A stretch of DNA of 64,000 nt, taken from assembly GCF_000165485.1 (NCBI RefSeq), contig NC_014623.1, forward strand, positions 5,102,893 to 5,166,892. The letters run 5' to 3'. This DNA is from Stigmatella aurantiaca DW4/3-1 (GTDB lineage Bacteria; Myxococcota; Myxococcia; Myxococcales; Myxococcaceae). The notes beneath the pieces are model-generated. The model was not told the DNA's origin and made no database searches. It worked only from the letters and a program-made list of their open reading frames with translations. This document shows, piece after piece, positions 18,499 through 27,108 of the stretch. Each line of letters starts with the position of its first letter. Position 1 is the stretch's first letter. The translations under genes and the position numbers were made by a program.

Positions 18499-19542
18499 TC
18501 AGTCCACGAGGGCTGGATGGTTCAGGAGGGCTTTGTCCGCGGCCTCCGAGAGCCTGTCCGCCACGGCGCGAACCTGCTCCAGCCGGCGTCCCCAGTCGGT
18601 GGCGGGGGTCAAACCCAGATCATTGAAGAAGCGATCACACCTCTCCTTGAAGAGAGGCTTCTCCTCGGCGGGGGCGTCGCTCATCAGCACCATCGCCGCC
18701 AGGTAGTAGAAACCGAAGAGCCAGAAGATGGCCTCGCGGTGGCGGCCCTCCCGGACCATGTCCAGGGTCCCTTCGACGTAGTAGGGCCTCAGGTGCGCAC
18801 GGAACTTGTAGTCGTAGGGCACGGTGATGCGCTTGACCTGGATGGCACGGCCGAAGGCCTGGTCGAATTCCGTCACGTAGCGCTCGACGGTCTCGCGGGT
18901 CAGATGGTTGCAGCCAATGAGCGCCAAGACGTCTTCATGCAGTTGCGTCTTGCCCTCGGCTTCCAGCAGTTCACCCGTGATGACGAGGCGGCGGCGCAGC
19001 GTGAGCGGACGGTTGTGGGCAATGGCCAGCAGGCCCGAGAGATAGACCATGGCCATGTGAAAATGGACAAAGCGCTCACTGAACTGGCTTGCCTTGACCG
19101 CCTGCTCCAGCCGGTCCGATAAGTCTTTTCGCTGGAAGTCGAGCCGTGCCTTGACCCAGCGCTTGCGGGAGTACTCGGCGGCCACCTGCTTGTGCAACTG
19201 CTGCAGCTCTCCCGTGGGGTCGGCCAGAATGATCCCGGCGGCGATGTTGTCCGCGTGCTCTGGGGTGGAGAGGATCGTCTCCGCCGAATGGAAAGGGGCG
19301 GCGCTCAGGCAGCTCGACTCGAGGATGATGCCCTCGTGGACGAGCTCCATCCGCTCTGCCTTCACCATCTGCGGCTCACGGGTGAGCATCACGACATCGA
19401 GATCCCTCCACGGTTCCAGCTCGGTATCAGGTGCCATTCGTGCCACGCTGCCCGCCACGAATGCCCCATGGAAGCCCGGGATGCGGCTTCCTTCTTGCTC
19501 CGCCCACGCCTTCGCCTTCGCCAGAACGTGTTGTGCCTTCAT
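18499..19542 (-). CDS. Nucleotidyltransferase-fold protein
   Basis: A 347-residue protein. The N-terminal region carries the nucleotidyltransferase signature: G31-S32 (in FVAGSVARM), then D47-L-D49 (in WRDLDVVML), the metal-binding pair seen in aminoglycoside adenylyltransferases and related enzymes. The C-terminal two thirds are helical (about 150-340) and not recognised. The protein is cytosolic, with no signal or membrane segment. It lies in the middle of the biosynthetic operon, 35 bases after the JmjC gene and 32 bases before the acylase. It could adenylylate or otherwise nucleotidylate an intermediate, or inactivate the product inside the producer as a resistance enzyme. Sequence alone does not separate these. 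Confidence 0.65.
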   Translation of the reverse strand: MKAQHVLAKAKAWAEQEGSRIPGFHGAFVAGSVARMAPDTELEPWRDLDVVMLTREPQMVKAERMELVHEGIILESSCLSAAPFHSAETILSTPEHADNIAAGIILADPTGELQQLHKQVAAEYSRKRWVKARLDFQRKDLSDRLEQAVKASQFSERFVHFHMAMVYLSGLLAIAHNRPLTLRRRLVITGELLEAEGKTQLHEDVLALIGCNHLTRETVERYVTEFDQAFGRAIQVKRITVPYDYKFRAHLRPYYVEGTLDMVREGRHREAIFWLFGFYYLAAMVLMSDAPAEEKPLFKERCDRFFNDLGLTPATDWGRRLEQVRAVADRLSEAADKALLNHPALVD

Positions 19543-19577
19543 GAGATGGTTTGCCCCAAGGTGTCAGATGACTGGCG

Positions 19578-20432
19578 CTAGCTGCGGTAGTCGCGGCCTG
19601 CGGTATGGCGTTCGTAGCGCTTGAAGCGCTTCAACAGGTTCCCGGCGACGACCGACGGCACCACGATGGGGGCCCGGCGCACGAAGAGGGGCCAGGTCCA
19701 CCACCACAAGTTGGTGGCGATGGAGGGCTCCACCGTGAGCACCCGGTGCCACCAGCCATAGGGCAAATAGAGCATCTCCCCCGCTTCCAGGACGATGTCG
19801 TATTCGGGGGCGATGTTCGCCGGGAAGGTTTCCCACTTGCCGCCATGGGGGAGCAGATCGAGCACGCTTTGCACCGACCAGACGAACTCATGGGGCACTT
19901 GCTTCAACACCTGGTCATATCGGGGGGACCAGATCTGCCAGCGTTTCCGGCCCACGAGCATGGCGTGGAGATTGTGGGCACGATCATAGTGGAGTTGGGT
20001 GAAAGCGCCCTGGGGGCTCATGAAGAAGAGCCGGTCCGTCATCTTGTCGCTGGTCTGGAAGGCGGGGAAGCGGATGTCATCCTTCAGCGAGGGCAGCAGC
20101 CTCAACATGTCCTTGCCGATGAGGTAGCCTTGACCGGCACGGCTCGGGGACAGGAGCGCCTCCACGTAGTCCCGGACCTTCATCACTTCCACGCGGCCCA
20201 CCCGCTCCACCCACCCATCGGGCTTGAGCCCAAACTTGAGCCACTCCACGGGCGCTTCGATGTGTCCGTGGGTTTGTTTGAACCACTCGAACGTCCATTT
20301 CTGGCGCGCGGGCCAGTGTTCCATGCCTCCCGTGAAGATGATGGGCCGCTCTTCCAGGCCAGGGGTGGCATAGAACTCCTCGGGCGGCATCAGCGGCATG
20401 CGCTCGATGGTGGTGGGGGGGATGACGTTCAT
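19578..20432 (-). CDS. Cupin/JmjC-type Fe(II)/2-oxoglutarate oxygenase
   Basis: A 284-residue cupin-8/JmjC-like protein. The metal-binding facial triad is visible as H148-x-D150 (in TQLHYDRAHNLHAML) and H229 (in YLPYGWWHRVL). The phrase AGEMLYLPYGWWH is characteristic of this family, which includes protein and small-molecule hydroxylases related to FIH. The last 45 residues are hydrophobic and basic (WWWTWPLFVRRAP) and might touch the membrane. AGGAG eight bases before the ATG supports the start. It sits 21 bases downstream of the exporter gene in the operon, so hydroxylation of a carrier-bound intermediate or of the product is the likely role. The target is unknown. Confidence 0.8.
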   Translation of the reverse strand: MNVIPPTTIERMPLMPPEEFYATPGLEERPIIFTGGMEHWPARQKWTFEWFKQTHGHIEAPVEWLKFGLKPDGWVERVGRVEVMKVRDYVEALLSPSRAGQGYLIGKDMLRLLPSLKDDIRFPAFQTSDKMTDRLFFMSPQGAFTQLHYDRAHNLHAMLVGRKRWQIWSPRYDQVLKQVPHEFVWSVQSVLDLLPHGGKWETFPANIAPEYDIVLEAGEMLYLPYGWWHRVLTVEPSIATNLWWWTWPLFVRRAPIVVPSVVAGNLLKRFKRYERHTAGRDYRS

Positions 20433-20453
20433 GAAGGCACTCCTCGGAGAGAG

Positions 20454-21839
20454 CTAGGCGGAGGGAGAGGGGGAAGAGGGGCTCAAGTGCCCCGTTCCCA
20501 GGGATTGATCAGGGAGCCGGTCTTCCATGAGGCGGATGGAGGGGCGCAGGGCGCCCAGGAGCGCGACCGCAACCGTTTCCAGCCCGATGAGGCCGAACAG
20601 CAGGGCAATGCCTCGGCCGGGTCCCGTGCCGAGGAACGGACCGAGCTGGGTGGCCAGTGCGCCTTGCCCGGTCATGAGTGGCTCGAAGACTTGATCCGCC
20701 AGCGGACCCGCCACCAGGTATGCCAGCAGGACGCCCCCTCCCGCGAGGGAGGAACTGGCCGAGTGCACCCGCCCGAGAATGGCTTTGGGGACCTTGTTCT
20801 GCATGATGGTCACGCCGCAGCTTTGGATGATGGGAAAGCTCAGCAGCACGCCGAAGGCAGACACGGCCACCAGCACCACCGAGGGGGCCCAGGCCGCGGC
20901 GAAGAGTGAGAGCCCCTGCACCACGAAGAAGCCCAGCACCCCCACGATGCGGCGCCGGGGGCCGCCCCACACCATCATCGCCACGCTTCCCAGGAGCATG
21001 CCGATGCCCCCCGTGAAGAGGATGTTGCCCACGGCGCGCACGTCCGAGAACGAGAGCACGAGTGGGGTGACGAGCCCGCGCAGGATGCCCAGGTTGAAGT
21101 TCATGGCCACGAAGATGAAGACGAGTCCGAGCAACCCAGGGCTGCGGTAGACATGCATCCAGCCCTCCCAGGCGCCCTTCCAGAGCGGTTCCCGGGGGCC
21201 GCTGGTGGCCCTGTTGGTGGGAGCGGACGGAGCGTCCTGGATGCTCACGGCCGCCATGACGGCCACCGCGAGGGCGAAGGTGATGCCGTCGATGATGAGA
21301 ATGCCCAGCAGCCCTGCCGCCTCCAGCAGCATGCTGGCAAGCAGGGGGGAGAGGATGTAGCCCAGGGCAAAGCCGAACTGGTTGAGGCCATTGGCCCGGC
21401 CGAGCTGGCGGGAGGGGACCAACAGCGTGGTGAGCTTGGTGAGCGCGGGGGGTTGGACGGAGCCGAACACCGCGTTGGCCGCCACCAGCGCGAGGACGGC
21501 TGCGACGCCGAGCTGATCCATGCCAGCGAGCAAGGCGAGCAATACGGCGCAGAGCCCGGAGCCGATCTGACTGGCCAGCAGCAGCTTGCGCAAATTCCAC
21601 CGGTCGGCCAGGCCACCGAGCAGCAGGACAAAGAGCGTGCGGGGGGCCATGTTCGCCACGGCGACCAGGGCGTGCAGGGTGGTGGAGCCTGTGCGTTGGT
21701 AGACCCAGACGGCAAGGCCGAAGGCCGTGAGCTGAGAGCCGATGAGGGAAACGGTCTGTGCGGCCCACACGAGCACAAAGGTCCGCAGGCTGGCGGACGG
21801 GAGGGAGGCGGTGGGAGCAGAAGCGGGGGAAATGTCCAC
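20454..21839 (-). CDS. MFS transporter, probable product exporter
   Basis: A 461-residue major facilitator superfamily protein of the macrolide-efflux-like (MFS_3) type, with about 12 hydrophobic segments and the conserved loop GGLADRWNLRKLLLASQ between TM2 and TM3. It starts with GTG at 21839, ten bases after the thioesterase stop and within the biosynthetic operon. The natural role is export of the cluster's product, or of an acylated precursor if the lipoprotein acylase acts outside the cytoplasm. Family is clear; substrate is inferred from context. Confidence 0.88.
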   Translation of the reverse strand: MDISPASAPTASLPSASLRTFVLVWAAQTVSLIGSQLTAFGLAVWVYQRTGSTTLHALVAVANMAPRTLFVLLLGGLADRWNLRKLLLASQIGSGLCAVLLALLAGMDQLGVAAVLALVAANAVFGSVQPPALTKLTTLLVPSRQLGRANGLNQFGFALGYILSPLLASMLLEAAGLLGILIIDGITFALAVAVMAAVSIQDAPSAPTNRATSGPREPLWKGAWEGWMHVYRSPGLLGLVFIFVAMNFNLGILRGLVTPLVLSFSDVRAVGNILFTGGIGMLLGSVAMMVWGGPRRRIVGVLGFFVVQGLSLFAAAWAPSVVLVAVSAFGVLLSFPIIQSCGVTIMQNKVPKAILGRVHSASSSLAGGGVLLAYLVAGPLADQVFEPLMTGQGALATQLGPFLGTGPGRGIALLFGLIGLETVAVALLGALRPSIRLMEDRLPDQSLGTGHLSPSSPSPSA

Positions 21840-21849
21840 GGTGAAGGGC

Positions 21850-22671
21850 TCAGGGGTGGAGCGTGACGGCCAGGGGAGGGGAGGCCGTGGTTTTGGAGAG
21901 GCTGCGCCGCAGCGTCTGCAGCAAGCCTCGGGGGAGTTCTCTCAAGAAGAAGTGGTCTCCCAGGAACGTCCGCGACGTGAAGGGCCCGTGGGTCATTTCT
22001 CTCCACGCCTCTGTGGATTCCGCGTCCACATAGTCCGTGCTGCCGCGGAAGGCCGAGACGGGGCAACTCAAGGGCGGTTGCGCCACATACCGATAGCTCT
22101 CGCACAGCGCCGTATCCGCCAGCAGGGTGGGGCCCACGACACGCACAAGCTGGTCTGTCAGGACTGCTGGGAGGTCCAGCACGCGGCGGGCCTGCAAAAT
22201 CTTCTCCGGATCGAGTTCTTTCGTCTTCACCCCTGTGTCATCGAGAACCTGCGGCGCGCGGTAGCTCGCCACGAAGAGGTGCATGGGCGCGGCCAGCCCC
22301 TGGGAGCGCATCGCACGGGCCAGCTCGAAGCTCAACAGTGCGCCCATGCTATGGCCGAAGAGCGCGTAAGGTTTGTCGGTGTACTGGCTCACGAGTTCCA
22401 CCAGGTGCTTGACCACCACGGCCATGTCTCTCAGGGGCACCTCCTGGAGCCGTGCCTCGCGGCCCGGGAGCTGGAGGGGACAGACCTCGATGTCAGGCTT
22501 CAGTTCGGCCTGCCAGTGGCGGAAGAGCGAGGCGCTTCCGCCAGCGTGGGGAAGGCAGAACAGCCTCACGCGAGCCTGCGGTTGGGGCACGTGGTACGCC
22601 AGCCAGGGAGAGGGCTCCCTGTCCGTCTCGAGGAAAGGAAGAGGGTTCCTGGAGGTGCTGGATGTGCTCAT
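21850..22671 (-). CDS. Type II thioesterase (GrsT-like)
   Basis: A 273-residue alpha/beta hydrolase of the external thioesterase family that clears misloaded acyl groups from PKS/NRPS carriers. It shows FCLPHAGGSASLFRHW near the N terminus, the nucleophile elbow GHSMG with S108, an acidic residue in FRGSTDYVDAE and the catalytic histidine in GDHFFLRE. The start ATG at 22671 overlaps the TGA of the glycosyltransferase as ATGA, implying coupled translation. Because neither PKS nor NRPS carries a fused release domain, this enzyme might also take part in chain release, though type II enzymes usually do not. Confidence 0.9.
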   Translation of the reverse strand: MSTSSTSRNPLPFLETDREPSPWLAYHVPQPQARVRLFCLPHAGGSASLFRHWQAELKPDIEVCPLQLPGREARLQEVPLRDMAVVVKHLVELVSQYTDKPYALFGHSMGALLSFELARAMRSQGLAAPMHLFVASYRAPQVLDDTGVKTKELDPEKILQARRVLDLPAVLTDQLVRVVGPTLLADTALCESYRYVAQPPLSCPVSAFRGSTDYVDAESTEAWREMTHGPFTSRTFLGDHFFLRELPRGLLQTLRRSLSKTTASPPLAVTLHP

Positions 22672-23963
22672 ACCGCGGCCTCGAGCTGTGACTGTGGGTT
22701 TGCCACGGCCATGCCGGCGATCTGCCGGTAGACGTCCAAGTTGCCGATGACCATGTGTTTCAGGCTGAAGCGCTCGAAGAGCCGCCGGTTGCCCGCGAGG
22801 GCAATACGCCGGGCGCGCTCCGGGTCGTTCAGCAGCGCCAACTGGGCATCCGCGAGCCGCTCCACGTCCACTTCCCGCTGCTCTCCCTGTCCGCTGCGGT
22901 GGATGGGAACATGGAGGCCTGATTGGCCATCCTCGATGACTTCGCCCAAGCCGCCCGTATTCGTGCAAATGAGGGGACGGGAGGAAGCCAGCGCCTCCAG
23001 TGCCGTGTAAGGGAAGGGCTCGAAGATGGATGGCACCAGGGCGATGTCGGCGATGCGGTGCAACAGCGCCAACTGGGGACGTGGCACCTTTCCCAGCAGC
23101 TTGATGCGCCCCAGCAGCGGTGCGTAACGCTGACACAGCTCGTGGATCATCTGTGTGGACTGGCGCGAGTCGGTTCCACCCGCGAGCAGGAAGCGCACGT
23201 TGGGCCGCTTCGCCAGCACCCGCTCGGCAGCCGCGAAGATGGCGGAGATGCCTTTCTGCGGATGGATCCGGCCTGTGTAGAGGACAATGGGATCCTCTGG
23301 ACGGGCGACCGTGGCTTTCAGCCGGGCGAATGTTTCCGGTGAGTGAGGGGTCTGGGTAAAGGGCGTGACGTCCAAGGCGCAGTAGGTGACGTGAATCTTC
23401 TCGAGTGCCAGCCCGTAGGTCTGGTGGATCAACCGGCGCATGGCCTGGGCGACGGTAATGACGGGGGTGGAGCCATCGTAGAAGCTGCGCTCCTGCTCCA
23501 GCATCTCCGGATCAGGCTCCTGGGCCCACCAGCGCTCGGTGGGATCCGAGAGGTGATGGCTGGTGCCCACCACGGGAATATCGAATTCCCGGCCGAGCTG
23601 GCGCGCGGACAGATGGGTATGCCATTGATGGAAGTGGATGACGTCCGGCCGCTCCTCGGCGATGCACCGGCGGCCATGGAGGATCAGCTCATCATTGAAG
23701 GCGCAGACGCCTCGGACCAGCGAAAGCTTCGCGGCCTGGGCCAGGAGGGCGCGGCTGGGAGGGATCAGGTGGACGGTGAGGTTGGGCTCACGCAGCACGG
23801 TGGCCTGGCCCGGTGTATAGGCCAGCACGGTGATCTGGCATCCAGCGCCTGCCAGACCCCGGGCCAGCTCATACACATAGGTTCCCACACCTCCACTGAC
23901 GTTGGGGGTGTACTCCATCGAGAGGATGAGTGCCTTGAGGGGACGTGATGGGGAGGTATTCAT
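22668..23963 (-). CDS. Glycosyltransferase family 4
   Basis: A 431-residue GT-B fold glycosyltransferase of family 4. The N-terminal domain begins LILSMEYTPNVSGGVGTYV with the glycine-rich acceptor loop. The C-terminal domain carries VLYTGRIHPQKGI and the donor-binding E-x7-E region in PSIFEPFPYTALEALASS, followed by TNTGGLGEVIEDG. It would transfer a sugar from a nucleotide-sugar donor. Natural-product glycosylation is normally done by GT1 enzymes, so a GT4 within this operon is unusual; no sugar-nucleotide biosynthesis genes are present in the window. It starts 21 bases after the PKS stop and overlaps the thioesterase start by four bases. Confidence 0.88.
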   Translation of the reverse strand: MNTSPSRPLKALILSMEYTPNVSGGVGTYVYELARGLAGAGCQITVLAYTPGQATVLREPNLTVHLIPPSRALLAQAAKLSLVRGVCAFNDELILHGRRCIAEERPDVIHFHQWHTHLSARQLGREFDIPVVGTSHHLSDPTERWWAQEPDPEMLEQERSFYDGSTPVITVAQAMRRLIHQTYGLALEKIHVTYCALDVTPFTQTPHSPETFARLKATVARPEDPIVLYTGRIHPQKGISAIFAAAERVLAKRPNVRFLLAGGTDSRQSTQMIHELCQRYAPLLGRIKLLGKVPRPQLALLHRIADIALVPSIFEPFPYTALEALASSRPLICTNTGGLGEVIEDGQSGLHVPIHRSGQGEQREVDVERLADAQLALLNDPERARRIALAGNRRLFERFSLKHMVIGNLDVYRQIAGMAVANPQSQLEAAV

Positions 23964-23984
23964 GAGGTGCGAGACTTCACGTGC

Positions 23985-26900
23985 CTAGGGTGCGGAAGGC
24001 GTTTCCAAACGGATCAGCTCGGCCAGCATGAGCAGCAGCGCGTCGCGCTCTGGGTCTTCGTTGGGCGGCCTCCAACTCAGACCGCCCAGACGTTCGGCCA
24101 CCTGTGCGACGGTGGGGCCCTCGAAGAGAAGTTGCAGCGGGATGCTCACGCCTGAGCCGTCACGCAACCGGCCGACGACCGCTGTCGCCAACAAGGAATG
24201 CCCACCCAGCTCGAAGAAATTGTCGTGGATTCCCACGGCCTCGATGCCCAGCACCTCCTCGAAGACCCGCGCCACCATGTGCTCCTGCTCATCACGTGGT
24301 GCGACGAAGGCGTTGCGCAGCCGGGGGCGTGGGTGGCGGGCTGCATCGGGCGAGGGCATGCCAGTCGTGGCGGTGGTGGCTGGGGGCTGGCCCAGCTCCG
24401 CGGGTGTCTCGCCACCGGGCACCCCCTGTGCCTGAACATCCGGGGAGATCCAGTAGCGCTGCCGCTCGAAGGGGTAGGTCGGAAGGGCCACGCGGTGACG
24501 TCTGGCGTTCCCGTGATAGCCCTTCCAGTTCACGGAAGCGCCTGCCAGCCAGAGGCTCCCCAGCGCTTCGTGTAGGACCTGCGCATCCGGGATGAGTTCG
24601 TCCGGGTGACGCATGGAGGTGACCACCGTCCATGGGCCACTGGGCACAGGCATCCGTCTGGCCAGGGTGCTCAGCGTGCGGCCGGGTCCCACCTCCAGCA
24701 GCACGCGTCCCGGCTTGCGTCCCAGGGTCTCCAGACCGGGCGCAAAGCGCACACACTGGCGAAGGTGATCCACCCAGTACTGGGGGTTGCGCGCCTGCTC
24801 TGGGGTGATCCACTGACCCGTGAGATTGGAGACATAGGGCAGACGGGGCGTCTCCAGCTTCACCTTGCGGACGATCTGGGCGAAGCGCTCCAGGATGGGC
24901 TCGACCATGGGCGAGTGGAAGGCATGCGCGGTGTGAAGCACACGGCACGCCGTCCCATTCCGGGTGAGTTCCTCTTGGAGGGAACGGACGTCCTCCGGGG
25001 GGCCAGAGACCACGCACAGGGACGGGGCGTTGATGGCCGCGATGGCCAGACGGGGACCGAGCAGGGGACGCAGCCCGGCCTCGTCCATGGCCACCGAGAG
25101 CATGGCACCTGGGGGGAGCTCCTGCATCAGCGAGCCCCGGGCCGCCACCAAGGCCAAGGCATCGTCCAGGCTCAGCACACCGGACAGGCACGCGGCCACA
25201 TACTCACCGATGCTGTGTCCCATCATGGCTTCGGGCTCGATCCCCCAAGACATCCACAACCGGGCCAGCGCGTACTCCACGGTGAAGAGCGCGGCTTGCG
25301 CCAGGCGTGTCTGCTCCAGGCGGGCTTGCGCGGTGCTGTCCTGAGGAGCGCGGAGCAGCTCCCGGAGATCGAGGCCCAAGTGAGGCTGGAGGGCCCGGGC
25401 GCATGCATCCACGTACTCACGGAAGACGGGCTCGGACTCGTAGAGTCCCGCGCCCATTGCTGGATGTTGCGCTCCCTGCCCAGGGAACAAGAAAACGACG
25501 GGCGCACCGGTGGCCACCGTGGAGCCCGACAGCAATCGCCGTGTGGAGGAGGCGCCCGTCAGTCCCTCTTCTGCGTCCGTTGTGGAACCGCACACGAGGA
25601 CACGCCGGTACTCCAACGCACGGCGCCCCACCTGGAGCGTGTAAGCCACGTCCGCCAGGGGAATCTCCGCATGCTTGTGCAGGAAGCTGGCCAGGCGCTC
25701 GGTGAGCGCATCCAGGGCGGTGGGGGTGGCCGCGCTCAGCGGCAGGAGCTGAAGCGCCCGGGAAGGATCCGAAGGCGAGCGTTTGGGCGCCTCTTCCAGG
25801 ATGACATGGGCGTTGGTGCCCCCCATGCCAAACGAACTCACGCCGGCCCGCCGGGGGCTGGCGCCTGCCTTCCAGTCCATCAGATCCGTGTTGACGTAGA
25901 AGGGTCCTTCCTCCCAGGGAATGTGGGGATTGGGCTCCTCGTAGAGAGGATGCGGCGGCAGTTGCCGGTGGTGCAGGGCGAGGCTGGCTTTGATCAGGCC
26001 GCAGACCCCGGCAGCCGCATCGAGGTGGCCGATGTTGGCCTTGAGCGCTCCCAGGATGCACGACTGGCGTGGCAAGTCCTGGCCACCGAAGGCCGTGTTG
26101 AGGGCATGCACTTCGATGGGGTCTCCCAAGGCCGTGCCGGTGCCGTGGGTTTCGATGTAGGAGATCGTCTCGGGAGCCACGTTGGCGTTGGCCAGTGCCT
26201 CGGAGATGACTTCGGCCTGCCCCTCCACGCTGGGCGCCGTATAGCCTCCCCGGAGCGCGCCGTCGTTGTTGACGGCCGAGCCCAGGAGGATGGCGTAGAT
26301 CGGATCTCCGTCCGCCAGGGCGTCTTCCAAGCGCCGCAGCGCGACTGCCCCCACGCCGCTGCCGAACACGATTCCCCGGGCCGAGGCATCGAACGGACGG
26401 CAGCGCCCATCGGGTGAGAGGATACCTCCCTCTGACGGGAGATAGCCGTGCTGTTGGGTGAGGTTGATGGAGACGCCGCCCGCGAGCGCGAGATCGCACT
26501 CGCCGTTGAGCAAGCTCTGGCTGGCGACATGGACGGCCACGAGCGAGGTGGAACAGGCGCTCTCCACCAGGAAGCTGGGGCCCTTGAGATCCAGCTTGTA
26601 AGACACCCGGGTCGTCAGGAAGCTGCCAGAATTGCCCAGGTTGAGTTGCAGCGGATCCGTGCTGCGCCGCACCGCGGAGTTCCCCAGCAAGTTCACCAGC
26701 AGATAGGTGCTGAGCGCCTGGCCCGCGAAGACACCCACCAGGAGCGGATCGCCCTGGCCGCCATGTCCCGAGGACTCGAGCACCTCCCAGGCACACTCGA
26801 GGAAGAGCCGGTGCTGGGGGTCCATCAGCTCGGCCTCTCGCGGTGTGTATCCGAAGAAGGCCGCATCGAAGCCTTCCACATTCTCCAACCGTGCGGCGGC

Positions 26901-27092
26901 CGGAACGAAGCGCGGGTGGCGAACCAGCTCCGGCTCTGCTCCCGAGGCCAACAATTCTTCCGTGGAATAGGAGCGGATTGCCTCCACACCATCGCAGACG
27001 TTGCGCCAGAACCCCTCCAGGTCCTGAGCCCCTGGAAAGCGCCCGGCCAGTCCAACGATGGCCACCTCGGAACCTGTGAGCGGTGTTGCCAT
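23985..27092 (-). CDS. Type I polyketide synthase module: KS-AT-ACP
   Basis: A 1035-residue module. The ketosynthase (about 8-430) has its cysteine in SACSTSLVAVH (near 179) and the histidines of ETHGTGTALGD and NIGHLD. The acyltransferase (about 535-850) has GHSIGEY (near 626) and HAFHSP, the motif usual for malonyl-CoA. There is no KR, DH or ER, so a beta-keto unit is expected. The carrier domain (about 925-1000) has ELGGHSLLA with the phosphopantetheine serine. An upstream in-frame start at 27164 would overlap the previous gene by more than 50 bases. The ATG at 27092 has AGGAG overlapping the upstream TAG and is preferred. There is no thioesterase. The 3' neighbours are GT4 and a type II thioesterase. 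Confidence 0.92.
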   Translation of the reverse strand: MATPLTGSEVAIVGLAGRFPGAQDLEGFWRNVCDGVEAIRSYSTEELLASGAEPELVRHPRFVPAAARLENVEGFDAAFFGYTPREAELMDPQHRLFLECAWEVLESSGHGGQGDPLLVGVFAGQALSTYLLVNLLGNSAVRRSTDPLQLNLGNSGSFLTTRVSYKLDLKGPSFLVESACSTSLVAVHVASQSLLNGECDLALAGGVSINLTQQHGYLPSEGGILSPDGRCRPFDASARGIVFGSGVGAVALRRLEDALADGDPIYAILLGSAVNNDGALRGGYTAPSVEGQAEVISEALANANVAPETISYIETHGTGTALGDPIEVHALNTAFGGQDLPRQSCILGALKANIGHLDAAAGVCGLIKASLALHHRQLPPHPLYEEPNPHIPWEEGPFYVNTDLMDWKAGASPRRAGVSSFGMGGTNAHVILEEAPKRSPSDPSRALQLLPLSAATPTALDALTERLASFLHKHAEIPLADVAYTLQVGRRALEYRRVLVCGSTTDAEEGLTGASSTRRLLSGSTVATGAPVVFLFPGQGAQHPAMGAGLYESEPVFREYVDACARALQPHLGLDLRELLRAPQDSTAQARLEQTRLAQAALFTVEYALARLWMSWGIEPEAMMGHSIGEYVAACLSGVLSLDDALALVAARGSLMQELPPGAMLSVAMDEAGLRPLLGPRLAIAAINAPSLCVVSGPPEDVRSLQEELTRNGTACRVLHTAHAFHSPMVEPILERFAQIVRKVKLETPRLPYVSNLTGQWITPEQARNPQYWVDHLRQCVRFAPGLETLGRKPGRVLLEVGPGRTLSTLARRMPVPSGPWTVVTSMRHPDELIPDAQVLHEALGSLWLAGASVNWKGYHGNARRHRVALPTYPFERQRYWISPDVQAQGVPGGETPAELGQPPATTATTGMPSPDAARHPRPRLRNAFVAPRDEQEHMVARVFEEVLGIEAVGIHDNFFELGGHSLLATAVVGRLRDGSGVSIPLQLLFEGPTVAQVAERLGGLSWRPPNEDPERDALLLMLAELIRLETPSAP

Positions 27093-27108
27093 GGCGTCGA
27101 GAAGTCTC

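Noticed and set aside
22672-23136. Extended N terminus for the type II thioesterase
   Set aside because: The upstream frame overlaps the glycosyltransferase gene and is compositionally biased; the ATG at 22671 forms the usual ATGA overlap and gives a normal thioesterase length.
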